Source: Bacteroidales bacterium (GTDB lineage Bacteria > Bacteroidota > Bacteroidia > Bacteroidales > 4484-276). Taken from it: a stretch of DNA of 32,285 bases. This document shows positions 16,876 to 25,037 of this stretch, one piece after another; the stretch's first letter is position 1; each line of letters starts with the position of its first letter. Location of the stretch: assembly GCA_021740425.1 (NCBI GenBank), contig JAIOZV010000021.1, positions 1 to 32,285 on the forward strand. Direction: 5' to 3'. A model generated the notes under the pieces. The model searched no databases. It was not told the DNA's origin and was given only the letters and a program-made list of their open reading frames with translations. The position numbers and the translations under genes are program-made.

Positions 16876-17538
16876 ATGATGAAAAAAATATTAGCTGTTT
16901 GCTCATTAATTATCAGTATGCTACTGATTTCTTCTATCCCTGGCTCTGCCCAGTCCAACAACACTAAAGCCACGGAAATTCTGGATGAGGTTACACAAAA
17001 AACAAAAGCCTATAAATCTATCAAGATGGAATTTAATTATCAGATGGAAAACGCGGAAGCCAATATTAATGAACTCACTTCAGGAAAGGTATTGGTAAGT
17101 GGAGATAAATATCGCCTTGAGATTGCAGGGCAGCTTGTAATTTCTGACGGAATAACCATCTGGACAATTATCGAAGATTCAGAAGAGGTTCAGGTAAATG
17201 AAGTTTCTGAAGATGATCAGTCATTTTCTCCCACCAAAATGCTCAGCGATTACAGCGAGGATTATAAATCGAAACTCGACCCAAAAGTTAATGAACTGAA
17301 TGGCATTGACGTTTACCTGCTGGAACTAACGCCCAACGAAAAAAAAACCTTTGAACGTGTAAACCTTTTTATCAATAAGAACAAAATGCAGCCTTACAGG
17401 ATGGAAATTTTTGATTACAACCAAAGTGTTTATACATACACCATCACTACCTTTGATACGGATATAACACTTTCAGACAATGATTTTACTTTTTCAGAAG
17501 CCGATTATCCTAATTTTGATGTAATAGACATGAGGTAG
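16876..17538 (+). CDS. lolA: Outer-membrane lipoprotein carrier LolA-like protein
   Basis: A 220-residue periplasmic protein: signal peptide of about 26 residues ending GSAQS, then the half-barrel LolA fold that ferries lipoproteins across the periplasm. Visible family traits are the KTKAYKSIKMEFNYQM strand, GKVLVSGDKYRLE, ISDGITIWTI, and LFINKNKMQPYRMEIFD. A second ATG three bases later (16879) may be the true start. It lies directly behind ftsK, as in other Bacteroidota, and ends one base from the end of the convergent gene, leaving no room for a separate terminator. Confidence 0.85.
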   Translation: MMKKILAVCSLIISMLLISSIPGSAQSNNTKATEILDEVTQKTKAYKSIKMEFNYQMENAEANINELTSGKVLVSGDKYRLEIAGQLVISDGITIWTIIEDSEEVQVNEVSEDDQSFSPTKMLSDYSEDYKSKLDPKVNELNGIDVYLLELTPNEKKTFERVNLFINKNKMQPYRMEIFDYNQSVYTYTITTFDTDITLSDNDFTFSEADYPNFDVIDMR

Positions 17539-17539
17539 C

Positions 17540-18286
17540 CTATGACCTGCCCTTCTCATGCAGAACAGTGGTATGGTGCTTTAAGGTTCTGAGTATAAAC
17601 GCCGCAAGTCCTGTACATGCCAAAACAATATTTGAAATCCTGGATGGATCGAATTGCTGGTATTCCAAAAAAATCCGCAGGTTGTCGATAAAGGCAAAAC
17701 CAAAAACGGTGGCTAAAACCCCTGAATATTCCCTTCTGAATACCGATTTTATCGAAAAAACCAGATTGCTTTTTCTGTAATTTTTAAATGAAGGGATAAA
17801 AGCAGGAGCCGTCATCGACCAATCCAGATAGGGCTTTCCAAATTTCTTTTCCAGAAAGCGCTCCTCAGCAAACATAATACGCTCGTAGTAGAGCCAATAG
17901 GCCAGTGAAACAATAATAATGAAATAAATATTGAAAGTAAAAATCACAATACCTATCCACATTAAATAGTTGCCCAGGTACAAAGGGTGACGAATGACGG
18001 AATAAATGCCGCCCGTGTTCAGCTCCTCGGCTACCTGTCCTTCTTTCGTGTTTCGCCCTGAAGTTCCCGCCGGTGTAGTTCCTATTGTAATGGCTCTTAC
18101 TATTAGTCCGGCAAGGCTAAGCAAAATCGCGAAAATTGTAATGCCTGTTTGCAGGATATAATTAGCAAATGCATAATTAGTAAGGTAAACAACCGGAACT
18201 GCCAGTACAAAAAGAATCACCGGAATAAAACTTCTGTTTTTGAAAAGAAAATTACCACTGCTTTCAAAGGAATGGATTAATGCCAT
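17540..18286 (-). CDS. Membrane methyltransferase-like protein (isoprenylcysteine/phospholipid methyltransferase family)
   Basis: A 248-residue polytopic protein with about five to six membrane segments. The family signature is GIYSVIRHPLYLGNYLMWIG, the SAM-binding loop of the ICMT/PEMT-like families, followed by the E..F and ERFLEKKFGKPYLDW segment. The substrate (a lipid or an isoprenoid) cannot be told. The frame is open to 18442, but a -7 element at 18320-18313 and the hydrophobicity pattern favour the ATG at 18286. It converges on lolA. The extra upstream 52 codons would be hydrophilic and unlike the family. Confidence 0.75.
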   Translation of the reverse strand: MALIHSFESSGNFLFKNRSFIPVILFVLAVPVVYLTNYAFANYILQTGITIFAILLSLAGLIVRAITIGTTPAGTSGRNTKEGQVAEELNTGGIYSVIRHPLYLGNYLMWIGIVIFTFNIYFIIIVSLAYWLYYERIMFAEERFLEKKFGKPYLDWSMTAPAFIPSFKNYRKSNLVFSIKSVFRREYSGVLATVFGFAFIDNLRIFLEYQQFDPSRISNIVLACTGLAAFILRTLKHHTTVLHEKGRS

Positions 18287-18312
18287 TGGATGAATATTAA
18301 AATTTGAAGGCG

Positions 18313-18320
18313 CAAAAGTA
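18313..18320 (-). promoter_or_regulatory. -7 element for the membrane methyltransferase gene
   Basis: TACTTTTG on the minus strand, 26 bases before the chosen ATG (18286). It supports the shorter start. Confidence 0.45.
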
Positions 18321-18608
18321 GCGTATTTATTTAAAAGTTTTGACCAGACAAAAATTCCGGGAGAAGACTGGAAACCGCGTATTGGATTTGAGTAAGCTAC
18401 AAATTGAAATAGTGTAAGCTGTGGTCGGGAATGCTCCTGCACGGAAAGATAATAAACCGGAAATTACCGGCATCAAAACAAACACTATTCATAGCCAAAC
18501 CCCTGATGATGGGTGTACGACAAATATCACAGAATGTTTTTTTATCTGATATTTTGGTCATCGAATTGAACGCCTGCCCGCCGTAATGAAATGTAGGTGG
18601 GAATTACA

Positions 18609-18643
18609 CGAATTAATCCCGCCAAAAGCGGGAAATTAATTCG
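18609..18643. repeat. Long hairpin at the left edge of the accessory region
   Basis: CGAATTAATCCCGC (18609-18622) faces GCGGG-AA-ATTAATTCG (18628-18643): 14 paired bases with a two-base bulge and the loop CAAAA. It abuts the left end of the first ~240-bp repeat. The 18287-18608 stretch before it holds only the promoter above and no gene I can support. Confidence 0.75.
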
Positions 18644-18881
18644 ATTAATCTGCGTAATTCGATGATAATATTTTTGATGAGTGCAATTGATCGTAGACCA
18701 CCCACCTATATTTTTCGGTTGCCGCAGAAATTGCGCATTTTTTTTCAGGACTGTTGGTGGCCTTTTTATTTTCGCTTCGAATGATTTACGGTGGACCCAC
18801 CGAAATGTTAAAAAGTTGATCGTGATCGAAAAAAATTCCCGGATGCCACAGGCCTTGTTTTGAAATAATTTTGTAGGTTTG
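18643..18881 (+). repeat. Direct repeat R, copy 1
   Basis: About 239 bases repeated at 19604-19840 in the same orientation. A 95-base core (18741-18835) matches copy 2 (19702-19796) at 86 positions without gaps, and the last 19 bases (AAATAATTTTGTAGGTTTG) are identical. One- and two-base length differences elsewhere show it is not protein-coding. This copy also contains the perfect palindrome CGGTGG-AC-CCACCG (18789-18802), absent in copy 2. The right end, TAGGTTTG, fits the -7 consensus and points into the following gene pair. Confidence 0.85.
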
Positions 18882-18948
18882 AGGGTACAAAAAAAAACAC
18901 GCTGCTGAAAAGAAACATTAAATTTGAATTTTTTTTTACCTTTGAAGA

Positions 18949-19410
18949 ATGAGAAAATTAAGACTATACTTTGACACATCAGTTTTTGGAGGTGTTTATG
19001 ATGTTGAATTTCAAGAGGAAACATAATCGTTATTCAAAATGGTAAAAAACGGAGAAATTATTTGTGTTTACTCTGACCTTTGTGAATTTGAACTTGAAAA
19101 CGCACCGGAAAAAGTCAAAGAACATTTCCTTAATCTCGACAAAAGTCAAACTGAATTCGCAGAAATAACTGAAGAAATTAACGAACTCGCACAAGAGTAT
19201 GTTAAAGAAAAAGTTGTTGGTGAAACAAGTATTGATGATTGAAGACATATCGCTTGTGCAACAATAAATAAAGTTGATTATCTAGTAAGTTGGAATTTCA
19301 AACATATCGTCAATGTTTTTAGAATTAGAGGTTTCAATGCAATAAACATAAAAAACGGACACATACAATTAGATATTCGCTCACCTAAAGAAATCATACG
19401 AAATGAGTAA
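18949..19410 (+). pseudogene. PIN-domain protein (VapC-like toxin family), broken by two in-frame stops
   Basis: Read through, this is a 153-codon PIN-domain protein: MRKLRLYFDTSVFGGVYD with the first metal-binding Asp, then VKNGEIICVYSDLCEFELENAP, VVGETSIDD-stop-RHIACATINKVDYLVSWNFKHIVN with the second Asp/His region, and an end like RSPKEII. A TAA (codon 26, 19024-19026) and a TGA (codon 98, 19240-19242, where the family usually has Ala or Cys) interrupt it. The frame is otherwise intact, so the decay is recent. An ATG at 19039 opens the middle part (67 codons), which would lack both ends of the active site. The last eight bases overlap the next gene (ATGAGTAA). It follows repeat copy 1 by 67 bases. 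Confidence 0.8.
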
Positions 19411-19552
19411 AACAGATAAAAAAAATAAAGCGTTTGACACCGTTAAATTCTTTAGAGAAGTTAAAGAAAAAATAGCAAAAGAAACTAAAGATATGACTTT
19501 TGCGGAATTTAAAGAATACTTAAATCGAAGAAAATTGAAACTTGCGAAATAG
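19403..19552 (+). CDS. Small protein downstream of the PIN gene, antitoxin-like
   Basis: A 49-residue, highly charged helical protein: MSKTDKKNKAFDTVKFFREV, then KEKIAKETKDMTFAEFKEYL and a basic end. It overlaps the PIN reading frame by eight bases and is the type of short protein (FDxVKxxRExKxKI...) that commonly follows this PIN subfamily, so it is probably the cognate antitoxin or partner; the toxin-first order is the reverse of classical vapBC. It remains intact although its partner is broken. The role is inferred from position and from recalled family appearance, not from a database search. Confidence 0.6.
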   Translation: MSKTDKKNKAFDTVKFFREVKEKIAKETKDMTFAEFKEYLNRRKLKLAK

Positions 19553-19560
19553 AATGTCAA

Positions 19561-19594
19561 CCGCACAACAGGCGATGATAACGCATTGACGCCT
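19561..19594 (+). other. Cassette-trailing motif with a small stem
   Basis: CCGCACAACA followed by AGGCG (19570-19574) ... CGCCT (19590-19594), nine bases after the small gene and just before repeat copy 2. A similar CCACACAACA (20400-20409), followed by TAGGA/TCCTA arms, lies 16 bases after the DUF2442 gene. It is reminiscent of an integron attC site, but no canonical attC core could be assigned. Confidence 0.35.
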
Positions 19595-19603
19595 ATGAAC
19601 ACC

Positions 19604-19840
19604 GGATTAACCTGCGTAATTCGATGATCATATTTTTGATGAGTTTAATTTGTCGTACACCCCTTTTGATTTTTCGGTTTCCATAGGAATTTCGCATTGT
19701 TTTTTTCAGGACTATTGGTGGCCTTTGTATGTTCGCTTCGAATGATTTCCGTTAAACGCACCGAAATGTTAAAAAGTTGATTGTGATCGAAAAAAAGCCG
19801 GATGCCACAGGTGTTTTTTGAAAATAATTTTGTAGGTTTG
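19604..19840 (+). repeat. Direct repeat R, copy 2
   Basis: Second copy of the ~240-base repeat, 961 bases from copy 1 and in the same orientation; see copy 1 for the match. It also ends in TAGGTTTG (19833-19840), here 26 bases before the next reading frame. It has accumulated substitutions where copy 1 has its palindrome. Confidence 0.85.
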
Positions 19841-19866
19841 GACTCAAAAAAATAAAGTACCTACAA

Positions 19867-20097
19867 ATGAAAAATTCCTGTTCCCACATTGCTTTAGACG
19901 ATCACCGCGAAAACACAGATGTGAGGCTGGTTTTCGGGAAGGAATACAGCCTTATAAATAAAGTAAAATCATTTCAGTTCACATTAAAATTTGAGGCTGT
20001 AGAAAGATGAACAAGAAAAATAGTTGAAAAATGGATTAGCTACTTTGTTTATCATAAGGATGTTGAGTTTGAGAAAATTACAAAAAGGTTAAAATGA
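19867..20097 (+). pseudogene. Remnant of a DUF2442 partner gene (DUF4160-like C-terminus)
   Basis: A 76-codon frame with an in-frame TGA at 20008-20010. The part after the stop, KIVEKWISYFVYHKDVEFEKI, resembles the C-terminus of DUF4160-type proteins, which commonly precede DUF2442 genes. The part before it (47 codons from ATG 19867) has no family trait I recognise and lacks the expected HIHV-type motif, so the gene has probably lost its true N-terminus or been rearranged. Its TGA overlaps the DUF2442 ATG (ATGA), the usual coupling of such pairs. Confidence 0.5.
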
Positions 20098-20384
20098 GAA
20101 TAATTGTTGACTATAAAGATTCAGAATCAGGACTTAGCCAGTTGAAAATTCATTCAGCAAAATATTTATCGGATTATGCAATTCGGATAAAGTTTACTGA
20201 TGGAAATGAGAAAATTGTTGATTTTAAACCATTTTTATCAAAAGCTTTCCATCCATCGATTAAGAAATATTTGGATGAAAGCAAATTTTCAAAATTCTCA
20301 TTGACTGATGGGAATTTAAACTGGAACGATTACGACTTAATTTTTCCAATTGCTGATTTATATAATGGGCACATAGATGCATAA
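20094..20384 (+). CDS. DUF2442 domain protein
   Basis: A 96-residue protein with a DUF2442 domain: YAIRIKFTDGNEKIVDFKPFL, the middle HPSIKKYLDESKFSKFSLTDGNLNW, and a C-terminal LIFPIADLYNGHI. DUF2442 genes are frequently paired with DUF4160 genes in toxin-antitoxin-like loci; the biochemical role is not established. The reading frame is complete with an ATG overlapping the stop of the preceding remnant. It lies in the second repeat-linked pair, so like the small protein at 19403 it is the second, surviving member of its pair. Confidence 0.75.
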   Translation: MRIIVDYKDSESGLSQLKIHSAKYLSDYAIRIKFTDGNEKIVDFKPFLSKAFHPSIKKYLDESKFSKFSLTDGNLNWNDYDLIFPIADLYNGHIDA

Positions 20385-20451
20385 TCCAGGAGACCACAGC
20401 CACACAACAATAGGAAGGTCTATCCTACATACGCTATTTTACCCTTACTCC

Positions 20452-20469
20452 ACACCAACATTTTGGTGT
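20452..20469. repeat. Perfect inverted repeat between DUF2442 and the TolC remnant
   Basis: ACACCAA-CATT-TTGGTGT, 7-base perfect arms. It lies between two convergent reading frames, 11 bases from the TolC stop. No T-run follows on either strand, so a terminator role is doubtful. Confidence 0.5.
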
Positions 20470-20479
20470 CCCACCACAC

Positions 20480-20674
20480 TCAAAACCTTAACATACCGCT
20501 GATTTGCCTTCGGTTGAGGTCTGACATTTTTAGGGTGTATCCTCCAACAAGCCAGCGGTTTTCGGCTTCCAGGGTTTTGCGCTGAATATCACGAAAATCG
20601 ACCTCGTTGATAGCCCCTGACCTGTATTGTTCTATGGCAATTTTCAGGTTTTTATCCGCATTATTCAATGCCTT
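20480..20674 (-). pseudogene. 3' remnant of a TolC-family outer-membrane efflux gene
   Basis: About 62 codons matching the end of TolC-type channel proteins: NLKIAIEQYRSGAINEVDFR, then DIQRKTLEAENRWLVG and SDLNRRQISGML, that is, the last long helix hairpin with the usual YRSGAI...E..R..Q...L.AENR pattern. A TGA in frame a few codons upstream and no upstream coding sequence show that the rest of the gene is missing. It suggests a deletion or insertion event at the right edge of the accessory region. Confidence 0.7.
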
Positions 20675-20763
20675 TTTTCAAAGGGGAGTTCAAGTCGGAC
20701 TGTGGATTTAGAAAAAAAATGCTTCAATGCCAAACAACACATCCTTTCAAAAACAAAAAATTC

Positions 20764-20771
20764 TATTTTTG
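20764..20771 (+). promoter_or_regulatory. -7 element for the GAPDH-like gene
   Basis: TATTTTTG matches TAnnTTTG, 95 bases before the ATG, which would give a leader of about 90 bases. Confidence 0.4.
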
Positions 20772-20866
20772 CAGGTAACAGAAAATCAGAAAATTGATGC
20801 AATGCAGAATCATACCTTTAAAATAGCATTTTTTTACTTACCTATTCAATAACCAAATTCAATAAA

Positions 20867-22312
20867 ATGGAAGATTACAATACAACATTAAAGGAATGGA
20901 TTGACGATGAAAAAGCGGCTGTCGAATTTATTCATGTTGCCGGTAAGCTTTGGTTCGACAAATCCATCGAACTGATTATTTTGAGAAGTCAGCTTATCGA
21001 CCGGGGGCCTGCCAAGGTACTTAATAAGCATGTAAGAGCAGAAACAATCCTTAAAATACCAATCAAAATACAGGATTCGCTGCTGCTGGCCAAAGCCATA
21101 CTCACCGAAGATATTGCTCCTGCCAGGATTGATATTGGACGACTGGATGCCGAATGGGTGGAAGAGCGCCATAATTACAGCAATGCAAACGATTTTGTTA
21201 AAGAAAAACTTAAAAAATTTGTGGGTGCACCCCCCAGAAGCACCCGTGTTCAGGATGTGGTATTGTATGGTTTTGGGCGCATCGGACGATTGCTTGCCCG
21301 TGAACTGATTAAGATTACAGGAAACGGCAGCCAGCTCAGACTAAAAGCCATTGTAACACGTAGCAACAAACCTGAAGATATCCGCAAAAGAATTTCACTG
21401 TTTCGCAAGGATTCAGTGCATGGGCCATTTGCAGGTGTTGCAAACGAAGATATCGAAAACAGTTGTTTTAGAATCAATGGAAACATTGTTCACCTGATTG
21501 CTGCCAACAATCCCGAAGAAATCGACTATACCGCCTATGGCATTAAGGATGCTATGGTTATCGACAATACAGGCGTTTGGCGCGATCGTGAAGGTTTGTC
21601 GCGGCACTTGCAGGCAAAGGGTGTTAGCAGGGTTTTGCTCACTGCCCCGGGCAAAGGTGATATTCCAAATGTGGTATATGGAGCCAATCAGGACACCCTT
21701 GATCTTGAGAAAGAAAAAATATTTTCGGCTGCATCATGCACAACAAATGCCATTGTTCCTGGGCTCATAGTACTTGAGGAAGGATTGGGCATCAGCAAAG
21801 GTCATATCGAAACCATTCACTCCTACACCAACGATCAGAACCTGTTGGATAACTACCATAAAAAATCTCGTCGTGGCCGTTCTGCCCCGCTCAACATGGT
21901 TATAACCGAAACGGGCGCAGGTTCAGCCGCTGCCAAAGTAATTCCTAAACTCGGCGGCAAATTAACTTCCAATGCAGTGAGGGTTCCAACACCTGATATG
22001 TCGCTGGCTATACTTACGCTTGAAATGGAAAAAGAAACTACTGTTGAAGAGGTGAATAAATTATTCCTTAACGCAGCATTAAAAGGGAAATTAATCGAGC
22101 AGATCAGATACAGCAATTCTACCGAATTTGTTTCTTCCGATGGTATTGGCGATTCATGTGCCTGCATTTTTGATGAACCGGCTACCAAAGTTTCGGCAGA
22201 TGGTAAAACAGTTATCGTTTACCTTTGGTATGACAACGAATTTGGTTACACCTCGCAGGTGGTTAGGCTTGCAAAACATCTTGGCCAGGTAAAAAGCTAC
22301 AGATATTATTAA
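20867..22312 (+). CDS. Glyceraldehyde-3-phosphate dehydrogenase, N-terminally extended form
   Basis: A 481-residue GAPDH-family enzyme, which oxidises and phosphorylates glyceraldehyde 3-phosphate with NAD(P). The catalytic half starts near residue 128 with the Rossmann motif GFGRIG (135-140); the active Cys291 is in SAASCTTNAIVP, the partner His in HIETIHSYTNDQN, then RRGRSAPLNMV and the C-terminal WYDNEFGYTSQVVRL. The first ~125 residues are a helical domain absent from ordinary GAPDH (about 335 residues); long forms of this type are known in Bacteroidota and some Gammaproteobacteria. The motif ...TTNAIVP differs from the usual TTNCLAP by lacking the second Cys. Direction (glycolytic or gluconeogenic) cannot be told. 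It is monocistronic, with a strong terminator. Confidence 0.88.
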   Translation: MEDYNTTLKEWIDDEKAAVEFIHVAGKLWFDKSIELIILRSQLIDRGPAKVLNKHVRAETILKIPIKIQDSLLLAKAILTEDIAPARIDIGRLDAEWVEERHNYSNANDFVKEKLKKFVGAPPRSTRVQDVVLYGFGRIGRLLARELIKITGNGSQLRLKAIVTRSNKPEDIRKRISLFRKDSVHGPFAGVANEDIENSCFRINGNIVHLIAANNPEEIDYTAYGIKDAMVIDNTGVWRDREGLSRHLQAKGVSRVLLTAPGKGDIPNVVYGANQDTLDLEKEKIFSAASCTTNAIVPGLIVLEEGLGISKGHIETIHSYTNDQNLLDNYHKKSRRGRSAPLNMVITETGAGSAAAKVIPKLGGKLTSNAVRVPTPDMSLAILTLEMEKETTVEEVNKLFLNAALKGKLIEQIRYSNSTEFVSSDGIGDSCACIFDEPATKVSADGKTVIVYLWYDNEFGYTSQVVRLAKHLGQVKSYRYY

Positions 22313-22333
22313 TATTGAATACTGGTATTTAAT

Positions 22334-22368
22334 AAAAAGGGGCAAGATTGGTGAGCCCCTTTTTTTTT
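22334..22368 (+). terminator. Strong terminator after the GAPDH-like gene
   Basis: AAAAAGGGGC (22334-22343) pairs perfectly with GCCCCTTTTT (22355-22364) around an 11-base loop; nine Ts run from 22360 to 22368. It lies 21 bases after the stop. Confidence 0.93.
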
Positions 22369-22486
22369 ACCCTTACCCATAACAATATCAAACCCGTTTT
22401 GCCTGAATGATCTGATATACTTGGTAGTCATCCAATTTTTTGAGAATCAATATTTCATTTTTTTTAAGGCAGGGATTAAAAAAAAC

Positions 22487-22494
22487 TACTTTTG
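22487..22494 (+). promoter_or_regulatory. -7 element for pyrG
   Basis: TACTTTTG matches TAnnTTTG, 91 bases before the pyrG ATG, predicting a leader of about 85 bases. No riboswitch or attenuator fold was recognised in that leader. Confidence 0.45.
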
Positions 22495-22564
22495 CCTTCC
22501 ATAACAAAGTGAGTAGAATGTGGTAATTTTTTGATTCACTGATGGCCATTGACTCACAAAATGA

Positions 22565-24214
<1,650 letters not shown>

Positions 24215-24288
24215 GCAAACGGAATTGAAACTAAAACATGAATCTGCGAACGGATAGAATTCAGCATAAATAAATTCATCTTATGCAG

Positions 24289-24312
24289 AGCCTTTTCATA
24301 AGGGGCTTTTTT
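24289..24312 (+). terminator. Terminator after pyrG
   Basis: AGCCTTT (24289-24295) pairs with AGGGGCT (24301-24307), 7 bp with two G-U pairs, 5-base loop, then T5. An alternative stem CTTATG (24280-24285) / CATAAG (24297-24302) uses the same bases. It lies between convergent genes and may serve both. Confidence 0.6.
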
Positions 24313-24329
24313 ACCTGAGTTGCAATTTT

Positions 24330-25037
24330 TTACTGCTTCGTATTTGCATTGCATTCGCCTTGCGAAGAATTAGGAATAAACAAGGAAATTTTTGTAATCT
24401 TAGCAAGATAAGCTGCCAGAAATATAGCTCCCACAGAAGTACTTACATGCCACAACCAGTGTGTTCCATTGGGCAGCAGGGGAGGGCTAAAATCGTCAGC
24501 ATACCTGAAAAATAAGGCAAGGGCAAGAAAAGTTGCACCAAAAGTCAGATTTTTTATTTCATAGAATCTGGTTCTGAGCAAAAAAATGATTGAGGGAATA
24601 AATATCATCATTCCGGTTAAAAAATAGGAAGTGTTGATGCGGGCACTTCCGCTAAAAATCGCAAAGGCAATAAACCTGAGCCCCACTGAAACAAGGATGA
24701 TTAGCACTACCCACAACCAATGCGGAAGTACTTTCAGCCACAAGTAAATACTCACCGAAATCGTAAGCAGTGCTATGGGTACAAAATCCATAAAAAGGAA
24801 AAATTGTGAAGCCCTGAATGCATGATAAATGGTGCTTCCCAACCCCCCGATGGCCATGAGCGGAGCAGCCCAGAAAATCAGGAAGGCATATTCCCGGTGG
24901 TGCCCGCGGAGCTTCCACAAAAGATAAAAAACCGGAATGAGAAAGGTGAGCGATGAAAAGGCATTCCAGGGTTCCACAAACCAGTGGTCAAAATCTGTTT
25001 CAAAATACAAGGAGCCTCCGTCGGCTAAGCGTTCCAT
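24330..25037 (-). CDS. CREST-superfamily membrane hydrolase, alkaline-ceramidase-like
   Basis: A 235-residue protein with seven likely membrane helices. It carries the full residue set of the CREST superfamily (alkaline ceramidases, PAQR receptors, Per1): Ser68 and His72 in GGLGSTIYHAF, Asp84 in LFMDFVP, and His193/His197 in THWLWH, plus the N-terminal EPWNAFSSLTF typical of bacterial ceramidase-like members. These residues bind Zn and form an amide-hydrolase site, so a lipid amide such as a ceramide is a plausible substrate; many Bacteroidota make sphingolipids. Substrate is inference. The gene stands alone, convergent with pyrG. Confidence 0.72.
   Translation of the reverse strand: MERLADGGSLYFETDFDHWFVEPWNAFSSLTFLIPVFYLLWKLRGHHREYAFLIFWAAPLMAIGGLGSTIYHAFRASQFFLFMDFVPIALLTISVSIYLWLKVLPHWLWVVLIILVSVGLRFIAFAIFSGSARINTSYFLTGMMIFIPSIIFLLRTRFYEIKNLTFGATFLALALFFRYADDFSPPLLPNGTHWLWHVSTSVGAIFLAAYLAKITKISLFIPNSSQGECNANTKQ

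Noticed and set aside
18542-19024. 160-codon open frame on the minus strand across repeat copy 1 and the start of the PIN gene
   Set aside because: The equivalent strand of repeat copy 2 has frameshifting length differences and stops, and the frame runs antisense to the PIN sequence.
19240-19242. Recoding of TGA (selenocysteine or another amino acid) in the PIN frame
   Set aside because: TGA is a normal stop in this genome (aroK, dapB), the same gene also has an in-frame TAA, and no selenocysteine insertion hairpin is evident just downstream.
18643-19840. Insertion sequence bounded by the two repeats
   Set aside because: The repeats are direct rather than inverted, and no transposase reading frame lies between or beside them.
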